From assembly GCA_019113675.1 (NCBI GenBank), contig DXHA01000051.1, forward strand, positions 1 through 44,117: a DNA stretch of 44,117 bases. Direction: 5' to 3'. The translations under genes were made by a program, and so were the position numbers. The notes beneath the pieces are model-generated. The model did no database searches and was not told where the DNA came from. It worked only from the letters and a program-made list of their open reading frames with translations. Source of the DNA: Candidatus Yaniella excrementigallinarum. GTDB taxonomy: Bacteria; Actinomycetota; Actinomycetes; Actinomycetales; Micrococcaceae. This document shows, piece by piece, positions 34,073 through 42,955 of this stretch. The first letter of the stretch is position 1. Each line of letters starts with the position of its first letter.

Positions 34073-35272
34073 CTAGTCGATAGTGGCGTTGAACTCCACG
34101 ATACGTTCAATGGCCTGTTGTGCCGCGTCATAGCCGGAGGCAAAGGAGATGCGGATGAACTGGTCACCGTCCACGGAGTCAAAATCCACTCCGGGGATCA
34201 GTGCGACGTGAGCGTGTTTTAACACGGCAGCAGCATAGTCAACGGTGTTACCGAAATGCTCCAGAATCGCTTGGGATGGTTGTGCATAAAAGTAGAATGC
34301 ACCATCAGCGGGTGCGGCATTACGCCAGCCCAGTCGATCTACATTATCCAAAAACAGTTGTCGGGTGCGCCCAAATTCGGCTACTTCAGCATCGGATTCA
34401 GCATAGGCCTCGTCACTGAATGCTTCGATAGCAGCGTATTGGCCTGCCGCTGGTGGGCATAAGGAGATGGAACCGGCCAATCCAGAAACTGCCGGTTCAA
34501 GATCGGCCGGCATCAACATCCAGCCGAGTCGCCAACCGGGCATGCCCCAGTATTTTGAAAACGACGAAATGACGATGCCGTTGCGATCAAACTCCCAAGC
34601 AGAGGTGCCTTTATCTTCACCAAAGGTGACGCCGTGATAGATCTCATCAGATACCAACCGCACCCCATTATCCGCGCACCAGGTGGCAATGCGTTTCATG
34701 TCTTGGGACGGAACCATCGTACCGGTCGGATTATTTGGCGAGGCCAAAATCAGTCCGTCCAATGGTTTGGCGGCGTGCTCAGCAGCAAGCTTGTCGAGGT
34801 CGAAGCGGAAATTTGATTCTAATCCGGCCGGCAGATCAACGACCTCAACGTCCAGTGCCCGCAGAATATTGCGGTAGGCAGGATAACCAGGCCGGGCTAG
34901 ACCCACCCGGTCCCCCACGTCGAAGGCGGCAAGGAAACTGGCTACGAAGGCTCCGGAGGATCCAGTCATGACCGCCACAGAGTCATAGCCAACATCAATG
35001 TCGTACCAGTTGCGGTAGTGCTTGGCGATGGCTTCGCGCAATTTTCGGGTACCCAAGGACGGAGTGTAATTGAAAACCGGATCATCCTGGCTGTGAAGTT
35101 TGGCGGCGGCACGGTTTACAGCCGCGGGGGCACCACCGCTTGGCTCACCGGCGCCCAGCGAGATGACATCGATGCCTTGGGCTTTCATGGCGTCGACGTC
35201 GCCGACGATATCCATGACTTGAAATCGGGAGACTGCCGAACGACGACTGGGGGAAAATTTATGCTCTGCCAT
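34073..35272 (-). CDS. Class I/II PLP-dependent aminotransferase
   Basis: A 399-residue cytosolic aminotransferase of fold type I. PLP lysine is in ISSFSKYWGMPGWRLGWMLM. ASPNNPTGTMVPSQDM and VSDEIYHGVTFG carry the Asn/Asp/Tyr contacts. IRISFASGYDAAQQAIERI holds the C-terminal Arg region for substrate carboxylate. AspC-like family (aspartate or aromatic). ATG 35272 gives the usual N-terminus; CATACT ends six bases before it and no proper SD is seen, which fits a leaderless start. Substrate not determined. Confidence 0.9.
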   Translation of the reverse strand: MAEHKFSPSRRSAVSRFQVMDIVGDVDAMKAQGIDVISLGAGEPSGGAPAAVNRAAAKLHSQDDPVFNYTPSLGTRKLREAIAKHYRNWYDIDVGYDSVAVMTGSSGAFVASFLAAFDVGDRVGLARPGYPAYRNILRALDVEVVDLPAGLESNFRFDLDKLAAEHAAKPLDGLILASPNNPTGTMVPSQDMKRIATWCADNGVRLVSDEIYHGVTFGEDKGTSAWEFDRNGIVISSFSKYWGMPGWRLGWMLMPADLEPAVSGLAGSISLCPPAAGQYAAIEAFSDEAYAESDAEVAEFGRTRQLFLDNVDRLGWRNAAPADGAFYFYAQPSQAILEHFGNTVDYAAAVLKHAHVALIPGVDFDSVDGDQFIRISFASGYDAAQQAIERIVEFNATID

Positions 35273-35312
35273 ACCCCCAGTATGCCAAATCACAACGGTA
35301 GCCGGTCAACGA

Positions 35313-36686
35313 TTAGAATCCGCCATCGGATGGGGCCATATTGGCAAATCTGGAGTAGTGACCCTGGAATGCCAGTTCGATGGTTTTCGTCGGTCCATTA
35401 CGGTGTTTGGCCACAATCAGATCGGCTTCGCCGGCGCGGGGCGATTCTTTGTCATACATATCTTCACGGTGCAGCAAAATCACCATATCGGCATCCTGCT
35501 CGATAGAACCAGATTCGCGCAGGTCAGAAACTTGCGGCCGTTTATCGGTGCGCTGTTCTGAACCACGGTTGAGCTGTGACAGTGCAACCACTGGCACTTC
35601 AAGTTCCTTGGCCAGCAGTTTCAATGACCGCGAGAATTCCGAGACTTCTTGCTGGCGTGACTCCACCCGTTTACCCGAGCTCATCAACTGCAGGTAGTCC
35701 AACACAACCATTTTCAGGTTGTGCTGTTGTTTGAGCCGACGGCATTTGGCACGGATTTCCATCATGGACATATTTGGTGAGTCATCGATGAAAAACGGTG
35801 CCTCATTGAGCTTTTGTAGGGTCAAGGCCATCTTGCGCCACTGGCCTTCATCCAGGGTGCCCTTGCGCAGATCCTGCAGGGAAATAGTGGCTTCTGAAGA
35901 CAGTAGGCGCATTGCGATTTCGGTTTTGGACATCTCTAGCGAGAAGAAGGCCGTGGTCATGCCATGCCCGATGGCTGCTGCGCGAGCAAAGTCCAAGCCA
36001 AGAGTCGATTTACCGACCGCCGGGCGCGCCGCAATAACTACCATTTGTCCGCCGTGCAACCCCTGGGTGAGCTCATCAAATTCATCGAAACCAGAGGGCA
36101 CACCAGACATACCGTCACCGGTTGTGGAAGCGGCTTCGATTTCGTCGATGGTCTCGGCCAGGATGTCACCCAGGGCGACATAATCTTCCCCGGAACGGTT
36201 CTCGCCGACCTTATAGATCTCAGCTTGGGCCTCGTTGACGATGTCTTCAACCTCGCCATCGGCGCTATAACCCATTTGGGAAATTTTGGCGCCAACATTG
36301 ACGATGCGGCGCAGGATGGCTTTCTCGGCAACGATCTCAGCATAAAACGACGCATTAGCTGCTGTGGGCACTGACTGCACAAGGGTGTGGATGTGTGCTG
36401 CTCCACCGGTCCGGGCTAATTCGTGACGCCGATCCAACATTGACGTCACAGTAATCGCATCGGCTGGTTCTCCGGCAGCAAACAGATCGGTGATCGCGGT
36501 GTAGATCAGCTCATGACCTGGAGAGTAGAAATCTGCAGGCCGGATAATTTCCGACACTTCAGCAATTGCATCGGTGGATAACATCATCGCACCCAGAACA
36601 GACCGTTCCGCGTCAAGGTCTTGCGGAGGTGTGCGTGGATTTTGCGAAACTCCGTTGGCAGTTTCCATTGTGTTAAAGTTTGCCAT
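35313..36686 (-). CDS. dnaB: Replicative DNA helicase DnaB
   Basis: A 457-residue hexameric replicative helicase. The N-terminal domain starts DLDAERSVLGAMMLSTDAIA and ends near residue 140; the RecA-like domain carries Walker A ARPAVGKSTLGLDFA and Walker B MVVLDYLQLM. SQLNRGSEQRTDKRPQVSDL (H4/arginine-finger region) is intact. No intein is present. ATG 36686 gives the family start; the frame is open to 36761 but the extra part is not DnaB-like. No clear SD is seen. In many actinobacteria dnaB follows rplI directly; here about 5.5 kb separates them. The upstream region holds a DnaA-box cluster. Confidence 0.96.
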   Translation of the reverse strand: MANFNTMETANGVSQNPRTPPQDLDAERSVLGAMMLSTDAIAEVSEIIRPADFYSPGHELIYTAITDLFAAGEPADAITVTSMLDRRHELARTGGAAHIHTLVQSVPTAANASFYAEIVAEKAILRRIVNVGAKISQMGYSADGEVEDIVNEAQAEIYKVGENRSGEDYVALGDILAETIDEIEAASTTGDGMSGVPSGFDEFDELTQGLHGGQMVVIAARPAVGKSTLGLDFARAAAIGHGMTTAFFSLEMSKTEIAMRLLSSEATISLQDLRKGTLDEGQWRKMALTLQKLNEAPFFIDDSPNMSMMEIRAKCRRLKQQHNLKMVVLDYLQLMSSGKRVESRQQEVSEFSRSLKLLAKELEVPVVALSQLNRGSEQRTDKRPQVSDLRESGSIEQDADMVILLHREDMYDKESPRAGEADLIVAKHRNGPTKTIELAFQGHYSRFANMAPSDGGF

Positions 36687-36859
36687 TGTTCTGTAAAAGT
36701 ACCCTACCCCTACCCCGGCAACATAGGCCAAAAACTCAAGCTCGTAGCACGGCCGATGCACGCATTATTTCCGTAATGCCAATACCGGCCGCTACGAGCT
36801 AATACCCGTTGACGATACCTGCCGAATTCTTAGTGATCAACTGGGGAAAACTCCTCTCC

Positions 36860-37122
36860 TGTGGATAACTTGTGAATTAAAGTGTGGACTATGTGCACAA
36901 GCTGTGGGTAATTCACGGGCTGCTTATACACAGTATCCACAAACACCGATGTGACTAGGTCGTTTATCCCCCACAGCCTGTGGATTAAAATTTTTTTACC
37001 CCTATTTTTTGCGATTTGACAACACAAATTTAAGCGGTTTTCTACTCTTTTCACACCCTCAACAGAAGTTATCCACAGGATATACACAACTTGTGGGTAA
37101 ACTACACCGATGTTATTCCACA
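36860..37122. other. DnaA-box-like cluster with AT-rich core upstream of dnaB
   Basis: Two perfect boxes in opposite orientation (TGTGGATAA 36860-36868; TTATCCACA 37069-37077) plus near matches: TGTGGGTAA 36903-36911, TTATACACA 36924-36932 directly followed by GTATCCACA 36933-36941, TGTGGATTA 36979-36987, TGTGGGTAA 37092-37100 and TTATTCCACA 37113-37122. Between them, 36984-37060 is AT-rich (runs of A/T such as AAAATTTTTTTACC). This explains the 683-base gap 36687-37369 better than a gene does. Candidate DnaA-binding or origin-like region. Confidence 0.75.
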
Positions 37123-37369
37123 GCTGTTTGGCATAATTTCCGGCATGTCGCACGAACCGAAATTTAAGTCACCAAAGTTCTAAAAATTTCAAGTCAAATA
37201 AAACCATTCAACGGAGCTGAGCCCAGGCGTGCGTTTCGTGATTCAAAAACTGCTTAGACAGCAGAAGTTTTACCAAAATGACGTCTCGGAAGTGCCCGTT
37301 AAAGATTGTTCACCGATCTGTAAACCAGCGCCATGGCGAAGTCACTATTGGGCACAAGACAGTCCTGTA

Positions 37370-39010
37370 TTATGAACTGTCCTCGCCTGAGGTATCCTCC
37401 GACGAGGAAGTAGCAGCATGGCGGTGCTGAGATGCCAAACGAAGCCCGGCCAACGGCGCAGGTTCGGGAGCACGTGGCGGATCCACAGCTTCTGTTGATA
37501 ATCCGCGCACTAATCCCACACACATCGCTATAAGGACCAAACAGAACGGTAAGCCAGCTGTAAGCGAGGCAGTTTGTACAGCTGTTAGAGCATCCTCACC
37601 GGCAGCAGCCCCAGCGATCAGTAATACTGCAGCGACAACACCTTCTAATATGGCCCAGAACAGGCGTTGTTGCCAGCGCGGATTCGGGTCTCCACCATTA
37701 GTGAGAATATCAACTACCAGCGATCCCGAGTCGGATGAGGTAGCAAAGAATAGGACCACGACAATAACCGCGACTATGGCAGAAAGGGTCACAATTATCT
37801 TGCCGACGGGCAGCTGTTCTAATAACACAAACAGTGCGGTCTCGTCAGAGGCTTCAGCTAAGGCGTTGTTGGGGTCATCCAAGAGGGTTCGCAGCGCTGA
37901 CTCACCGAAGATACCCAGCCACACCATAGATGCCCCCACCGGAGCAAATAAGGCGCCGGTGATGAACTGTCGAATTGTGCGACCATAGGAGATTCGTGCG
38001 ATAAACATGCCAACGAATGGTGACCACGAAATCCACCAGCCCCAATAGAACAAGGTCCAATTGGCCTGCCACTCTTTGGCCGTGCCGTTACCGTTGTTGG
38101 GGAACGTGTCAAAACTCATTCCCGGCAGACTTTGAATATACGAACCGATATCTGTGGCTACGGAGTTCAGGAGCGTTCGTGTAGGGCCGAAAAAGAACAC
38201 AAAAAGCATGAGCGCAAATGCAATCCACAGATTGATCAATGACAGATTGCGAATCCCTTTATCGATACCGAGCATAACCGAAGTGACGGCCACCGCAGTA
38301 ATGGCAAGCACGATGATGACCTGCAGGGTCGTGGTATTTTCCAGGCCGAAAACTTCGTTGAGTCCAGCGCCAACCTGTTGGCCGCCCAACCCTAAAGAGG
38401 TGGCCAGCCCAAACAGGGTGCCGAAAACGGCCAGGATATCCACGGTGTGACCGATCCAGCCATAAATACGTTCACCGATCAGTGGATATAGGGCTGAGGC
38501 GGGACGCAGCGGCAAGCCGCGTCGAAAAGCAAAGTAGCCCAAGGACAATCCCACGACGATATAAATTGCCCAAGGATGCAGGCCCCAGTGATAAAACACG
38601 TAGTTCATTGCGTTTCGGGATGCCTCAACAGTACCGGCCTCGCCGGTCGGCGGTGCAGTAAAGTGCGAAACCGGCTCGCTGACAGCAAAGAATACCAGGC
38701 CAATGCCCATACCTGCAGTAAAGAGCATGGCAAACCAAGCAAGTGTGCTGTACTCAGGTTTGGAATCCGCAGGCCCTAAACGAATGCGAGCATAACGACT
38801 GAACATGAGCCATATAACAAAAACCACAATCCCAGAAGCCGCAAGAATATAGAGCCACTTGAAATTCGTGGTAATGAACTGCTGAACCTGATCTGCAACT
38901 GCCGCGACGTTTTCTGGGGCTACGACTCCCCAGACCACAAACGCAACGACCAGAATGCCCGAGATCAGGAAAACTGGTGGGTTTGTATGTGTTCTGAGAT
39001 AGTGCTTCAT
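37370..39010 (-). CDS. BCCT-family transporter
   Basis: A 546-residue, twelve-helix membrane transporter for betaine, carnitine, choline or ectoine, used in osmoprotection. The start HTNPPVFLISGILVVAFVVW is the usual first helix. The signature WTLFYWGWWISWSPFVGMFI (aromatic cage region) is intact, followed by ARISYGRTIRQFITG. It is linked to FATSSDSGSLVVDILTNGGD, typical of the family. The C-terminal tail is short and Ser/Glu-rich. ATG 39010 follows TACGAT by six bases and has no SD. The reading frame is open to 39115 but the extra residues look non-coding. Substrate unknown. Confidence 0.93.
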   Translation of the reverse strand: MKHYLRTHTNPPVFLISGILVVAFVVWGVVAPENVAAVADQVQQFITTNFKWLYILAASGIVVFVIWLMFSRYARIRLGPADSKPEYSTLAWFAMLFTAGMGIGLVFFAVSEPVSHFTAPPTGEAGTVEASRNAMNYVFYHWGLHPWAIYIVVGLSLGYFAFRRGLPLRPASALYPLIGERIYGWIGHTVDILAVFGTLFGLATSLGLGGQQVGAGLNEVFGLENTTTLQVIIVLAITAVAVTSVMLGIDKGIRNLSLINLWIAFALMLFVFFFGPTRTLLNSVATDIGSYIQSLPGMSFDTFPNNGNGTAKEWQANWTLFYWGWWISWSPFVGMFIARISYGRTIRQFITGALFAPVGASMVWLGIFGESALRTLLDDPNNALAEASDETALFVLLEQLPVGKIIVTLSAIVAVIVVVLFFATSSDSGSLVVDILTNGGDPNPRWQQRLFWAILEGVVAAVLLIAGAAAGEDALTAVQTASLTAGLPFCLVLIAMCVGLVRGLSTEAVDPPRAPEPAPLAGLRLASQHRHAATSSSEDTSGEDSS

Positions 39011-39153
39011 TGTTAAATCGTATGCTGCATCACACACCTTTGAATAGGGCAGTCTGCTAGCACTGCAACGACTCCGCCCGCGACTAGGCCGTCGCGTTAA
39101 GGACGACTTGCACACATTGATCTACAAGTTGCACAACTGTAGTTCTTCACACC

Positions 39154-39174
39154 TGTGGATAACTTTGTGTATAA
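39154..39174. other. Second DnaA-box pair between BCCT and YggS-type genes
   Basis: A perfect TGTGGATAA at 39154-39162 is followed by TGTGTATAA (one mismatch) at 39166-39174. The short spacer is 39116-39176 between the two genes. It lies about 2 kb from the main cluster and may act with it. Confidence 0.55.
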
Positions 39175-39176
39175 AC

Positions 39177-39917
39177 CTACTTAGAGTAGTCGCGTGCGCC
39201 GAAGATCGCAGAACCAACCCGCACCACGGTGGCGCCTTCTTCTATGGCAATCTCATAATCGTTTGACATCCCCATAGACAACCCGCCGTCACCAATCAAG
39301 GCAGGACGATGCTCACGCAGCTCATCTCGTAAGCCGCGCACCACAGCAAAGTTCTGGCGAATGACCGCTTCGTCTGTGGTGTGTAATGCCATGGTCATCA
39401 GACCCCGAACCTTCAGGCACTGGAACTCTTGTAACCGTTCTAAGAAATCTTCAACATCGTCGGGGTGCAACCCGGATTTCGTGTGTTCTCCTGAGGCGTT
39501 GACCTGAACGTAAACATCCAAACTACGGCCAAATTCTTGCAATTGGTTATCCAGGCGACGTGCAATGCGAAGCCGATCTAACGCCTGGAATTCATGGGCA
39601 AATTGGGCAACATCGCGAGTCTTATTTGACTGTAGCGCTCCGATCACAGCCCAGTGCACATCCAAATCATTCATGGCTTCAGCCTTAGTTTGGGCCTCTT
39701 GCACCTTATTTTCGCCAAACTGTCGCAGACCAGCGGCATAGGCAGCTCGCATTCGATCCTCCGGCACAGTTTTGGAAACCGGCAACAACCGGATATCTTC
39801 GGGTGCCCGGTCAACCCGTTGGGCCGCGACAGCAATGCGTTGGTACACGATATCAATGGCGCGGCGAAACTCAGCTTCACTAGTAGCGACATGTACAGCA
39901 GTCTCAGGCGTGGTCAT
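39177..39917 (-). CDS. YggS/YlmE-family PLP homeostasis protein
   Basis: A 246-residue PLP-binding protein of the alanine-racemase-like fold, helping keep free PLP and amino-acid balance. The PLP lysine is in IRLLPVSKTVPEDRMRAAYA. QFGENKVQEAQTKAEAM, DVHWAVIGALQSNKTRDVAQ and LSMGMSNDYEIAIEEGATVV followed by RVGSAIFGARDY are the family signatures. ATG 39917 gives the normal length; the frame is open further but crosses the divergent promoter. TACATT ends six bases before the ATG, with no SD. Its divergent neighbour is a PLP-type MocR regulator. Confidence 0.93.
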   Translation of the reverse strand: MTTPETAVHVATSEAEFRRAIDIVYQRIAVAAQRVDRAPEDIRLLPVSKTVPEDRMRAAYAAGLRQFGENKVQEAQTKAEAMNDLDVHWAVIGALQSNKTRDVAQFAHEFQALDRLRIARRLDNQLQEFGRSLDVYVQVNASGEHTKSGLHPDDVEDFLERLQEFQCLKVRGLMTMALHTTDEAVIRQNFAVVRGLRDELREHRPALIGDGGLSMGMSNDYEIAIEEGATVVRVGSAIFGARDYSK

Positions 39918-39991
39918 GACCAAAATGTAACATAGAGACAAAACATTTCCGCCTTTATCCCCTCCGCTGGTGGGGTTTTTGAGGAGTTTTG

Positions 39992-41347
39992 GTGCCCCAA
40001 CCATCTGCCACACCGGATCCGGTCGCCTCCATTACCGCAAACACGGCTGCAGACATAGCCGAAGCGATCCGTGATCTAGTGGATACTGGCCAACTACGTC
40101 CCGGCGCTGGACTGCCGCCGGTGCGTACCTTGGCCGAACAACTGGAGGTCAACCGTAATACGGTGGTGGCCGCCTATGGCCTACTGGTTCAGGCCGGTGT
40201 CGCTGTGACTCGCGGCCGTGCGGGTACCCAAATTGTGGATTTGCAACCGCTGCCACAGGAGGGTTTTTCCAATGTGACTGGCATGCTCGATATCGCATCG
40301 GGCAACCCTGATCCAGCCCTGTTGCCCCCTGCTAGTAAGGCCTTGGCCGAACTGGCCGCCGATGAGCCGGTGCTCTATGGCCAACCGGTTATCGACCCTG
40401 ATCTGGCACAATGGGCAACCGAAGTTTTATCCGCTGATGTTGGTCCAGCGGAATTGACGGTGACGGCAGGTTCTGCCGACGCCGTGCAACGCCTGTTGGC
40501 TGATTCGCTGACCATTGGCGATGCCGTCGGTTTCGAGCAGCCATGTTTTTTGACCACGCTACAAACGGCACAGGCGGCAGGATACCGCCCGGTACCGATA
40601 CCCGTTGATGCCCAAGGTCCAACCGTTGCCGGTCTGCGCGCGGCACTGGATGATGGGATTCGGGCAGTGGTGGTCACTCCGCGGGCGCAAAACCCTACCG
40701 GCGCTGTCATCTCGCAAAACCGCGCCGATGAACTATCAGCATTACTGTGCGATTACCCGTATGTGTTGATCATTGAAGACGATCATTTCTGGCAACTTTC
40801 CCGCCATCCGTATCGTTCGATTATCCCGCCAAACCACCCGCGTTGGACGCTGATCCGATCGGTATCAAAGTCCTTGGGCCCGGATTTACGTGTGGGTCTT
40901 GTTGGTTCAGATCCACTTACCGCCTCCCGACTAGGTGCCCATATCCGTTCTGGTGCCATGTGGGTTTCGCATATTCTGCAACGCCTCACGTATTTGCTGA
41001 CCACCAATCCGGACACCCCGGCCCAACTTGAGCATGCCTGCACCGAATATGCTCGGGCCAATGCTCGCTTGATTGCTGCCCTAGATGATCATGGCATTTC
41101 CGCCCGTGCAGCCGATGGGGTCAATGTCTGGATTGATTTGCATAGAGTCGCTTCCCCGGTGGTCCAGGCCATGGGAAACCGTGGTTGGTTGGTGCGTGAT
41201 GGCGCCGAGTTTTCGTTAGATTCCAATGACGACGCAGTCCATCATATTCGGGTAACCGTCCATCAACTTAGCAACAACCAGCTAGATGAGTTTGTGGCAG
41301 ATCTAGCTGCTGTACTGGGTGACTCATCGCCAATGACGTCATCCTAG
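39992..41347 (+). CDS. MocR-type GntR/aminotransferase regulator
   Basis: A 451-residue regulator. The N-terminal GntR winged HTH (about 15-85) includes LPPVRTLAEQLEVNRNTVVA. The C-terminal aminotransferase-like domain has TPRAQNPTGAVISQNRADEL and the PLP lysine in IRSVSKSLGPDLRVGLVGSD. GTG 39992 is chosen because GAGGAG (39981-39986) sits five bases upstream; TTG 39989 would be two bases away. Divergent from the YggS-type gene, so it may control that gene or PLP metabolism. No pdxST genes are in view, so PdxR is not claimed. Confidence 0.88.
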   Translation: MPQPSATPDPVASITANTAADIAEAIRDLVDTGQLRPGAGLPPVRTLAEQLEVNRNTVVAAYGLLVQAGVAVTRGRAGTQIVDLQPLPQEGFSNVTGMLDIASGNPDPALLPPASKALAELAADEPVLYGQPVIDPDLAQWATEVLSADVGPAELTVTAGSADAVQRLLADSLTIGDAVGFEQPCFLTTLQTAQAAGYRPVPIPVDAQGPTVAGLRAALDDGIRAVVVTPRAQNPTGAVISQNRADELSALLCDYPYVLIIEDDHFWQLSRHPYRSIIPPNHPRWTLIRSVSKSLGPDLRVGLVGSDPLTASRLGAHIRSGAMWVSHILQRLTYLLTTNPDTPAQLEHACTEYARANARLIAALDDHGISARAADGVNVWIDLHRVASPVVQAMGNRGWLVRDGAEFSLDSNDDAVHHIRVTVHQLSNNQLDEFVADLAAVLGDSSPMTSS

Positions 41348-41796
41348 AGATGTGATTTGGCTAATTTCTACTATGACCACTAGAGTATTGGTGGCTGTCT
41401 TGTACGATTTGCGATAAACATTGCGATGATGCCAGACAGTGCACGCGCATGGTGGAATCAGCAAGTCTGTTAGATTCGTATCCCTCGCGGAATAAATATC
41501 TCGCAGAGTCGAGATTGTACGAATATTGAACGAATTGGTTTTTCATCTCCACCACTGCACTACCCACAACACCGCCGCTTTTGCCGTGTTGTCTTCGCCG
41601 ATCCAGAACTTTGCGTGACCTTACCGCTAGTTTTTGATGCGCGATCTCTGTTGTCCCCAGCTCCACCTACTACCGCGCTGTATTGCGTCCGCAGCATAGC
41701 GCCGGGCATGTTGTTGCCCCAAAAATTCCGTGTAAACACTGTTCACGCGGGTACAAGGATCACAAATGTGGTCCCAGACTGAAAAGGAAAGACGTT
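41348..41796. other. Long intergenic region upstream of cold-shock gene
   Basis: 449 bases with no credible gene. An open minus-strand frame at 41361-41666 has no known features. The last part (about 41730-41796) should hold the cold-shock promoter and 5' untranslated region; AAGGAAAG precedes ATG 41797. Confidence 0.5.
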
Positions 41797-42000
41797 ATGG
41801 CCACAGGCACAGTCAAATGGTTCAACTCCGAAAAAGGCTACGGTTTCATCGCCCCAGATGATGGTTCAGGCGATGTGTTCGCGCACTTCTCCGCTATTGA
41901 GGGCACCGGTCACCGGAACCTGCAAGAAGATCAGAAGGTCGAATTCGATGTCGAGCAGGGTCAAAAAGGCCTGCAGGCAACCAACATTCGCGGCCTCTAA
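41797..42000 (+). CDS. cspA: Cold-shock protein CspA family
   Basis: A 67-residue single-stranded RNA/DNA-binding protein of the cold-shock fold. RNP1 is [10 protein letters not shown] and RNP2 DVFAHFSAI, with [16 protein letters not shown] at the start. Melts RNA secondary structure as a chaperone. ATG 41797 has AAGGAAAG upstream. Alone on the plus strand, followed by two hairpins. Length equals the family standard. Confidence 0.96.
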   Translation: MATGTVKWFNSEKGYGFIAPDDGSGDVFAHFSAIEGTGHRNLQEDQKVEFDVEQGQKGLQATNIRGL

Positions 42001-42012
42001 CCGTTAAGTGAT

Positions 42013-42095
42013 GCGGTGACCGGCAGCTCCGGTTACCGCTACTTTGGCGGGCAACCCCGTGGCTTTCTACAGCTTCGAGGTTGCCCGCCATTTTT
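42013..42095 (+). terminator. Tandem hairpins, the second a strong terminator, after cold-shock gene
   Basis: First: 11-bp stem 42013-42023 with 42029-42039 (one G-U pair, 5-base loop). Second: GGCGGGCAACC (42046-42056) with GGTTGCCCGCC (42079-42089), a perfect 11-bp stem, then TTTTT at 42091-42095. Confidence 0.9.
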
Positions 42096-42110
42096 GTGTA
42101 TTAACACCGA

Positions 42111-42138
42111 CGGGCGGACCCCCGAAGGGATCCGCCCG
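42111..42138 (-). terminator. Hairpin after rplI
   Basis: CGGGCGGA (42111-42118) pairs with TCCGCCCG (42131-42138), and inner GG/CC pairs extend it. It lies 20 bases past the rplI stop on the minus strand. No T-run follows, so termination may be weaker or factor-assisted. Confidence 0.55.
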
Positions 42139-42157
42139 GTATCCGGTTTTGAAGAAG

Positions 42158-42622
42158 TTACTTCTTCGGTGCCGGCACAACCGATAGGTTAACTTCGGCT
42201 AGCACCTCTTCGTGCAGACGGATCTGAATTGGGTAGGTACCCAAAGCACGAATGTCGCCGGCGCCAATGATGGAACGACGATCGATATCGCCTTTACCAG
42301 CATCGGAAACTGCTTTTGCGATGGCAGCGGTAGTAACGGAACCGAATAGTCGGCCAGAATCGCCGGCCTGCATCTGCACCTGGATAGGTGCCTCGGCCAG
42401 CTGAGCAGCCTGTGCCTGTGCGGCTTCAAGACTGCGCTCCTGACGAGCTTCACGGTTTGCTCGTAGCTGTTCTACTTCTTGCTGCGCACCTGCGGTCCAA
42501 CGGACAGCTTCGCCGCGTGGGATCAAGTAGTTCCGAGCGTGACCATTGCGTACTTCAACAACGTCGCCGGCCGAGCCGAGGCCCGGGATCTCCTGGGTCA
42601 AAATGACTTTCTGATTCGCCAT
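42158..42622 (-). CDS. rplI: 50S ribosomal protein bL9
   Basis: A 154-residue ribosomal protein bound to 23S rRNA. The N-terminal domain reads KVILTQEIPGLGSAGDVVEV and VRNGHARNYLIPRG, followed by a long central helix (about 45-75) and the C-terminal domain with GRLFGSVTTAAIAKAV. Length normal. ATG 42622, with GGGAGAG upstream. Last of the rpsF-ssb-rpsR-rplI operon. Confidence 0.98.
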   Translation of the reverse strand: MANQKVILTQEIPGLGSAGDVVEVRNGHARNYLIPRGEAVRWTAGAQQEVEQLRANREARQERSLEAAQAQAAQLAEAPIQVQMQAGDSGRLFGSVTTAAIAKAVSDAGKGDIDRRSIIGAGDIRALGTYPIQIRLHEEVLAEVNLSVVPAPKK

Positions 42623-42645
42623 GATTTCTCTCCCTTGATCAGCGT

Positions 42646-42882
42646 TTAGCGGCCGGAACCGGAGTACGGCAGCAGTGCCATTTCACGGGCGTTTTTGATT
42701 GCCTGCGCGATTTTGCGCTGCTGTTGGACGGTCACACCGGTTACGCGACGTGCACGAATCTTGCCGCGGTCGGAGATGAATTTGCGTAGCAAAGCAACAT
42801 CTTTGTAGTCGATGTAGTCGATCTCCGCTGTTTTGAGCGGATTCGGTTTTGGTTTCGGCTTACGAATTTCAGCCTTAGCCAT
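42646..42882 (-). CDS. rpsR: 30S ribosomal protein bS18
   Basis: A 78-residue ribosomal protein of the small subunit platform, next to bS6. [20 protein letters not shown] and [20 protein letters not shown] are the family core. The zinc-type Cys residues of some S18 proteins are absent (C-minus form). AAGGAGCACCAAG precedes the ATG. 23 bases before rplI. Confidence 0.97.
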   Translation of the reverse strand: MAKAEIRKPKPKPNPLKTAEIDYIDYKDVALLRKFISDRGKIRARRVTGVTVQQQRKIAQAIKNAREMALLPYSGSGR

Positions 42883-42955
42883 CTTGGTGCTCCTTTTTAT
42901 CTAAACCTGGAGCCCGCCAATCGGCGGGATGGTAAATGAATAGTTAATAACAGTT

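Noticed and set aside
36860..37122. Main chromosomal oriC
   Set aside because: No dnaA, dnaN or rpmH is in the window. The rpsF-to-dnaB cluster normally points away from oriC, which would put it to the right of the window. Kept only as origin-like.
36830..37153. A 107-codon open frame on the minus strand upstream of dnaB
   Set aside because: It covers exactly the DnaA-box cluster, has no family motifs, and its residues come from repeated TTATCCACA-type words.
41361..41666. Minus-strand open frame of 101 codons before the cold-shock gene
   Set aside because: No recognisable motif, no SD, and it lies over a probable promoter/leader region.
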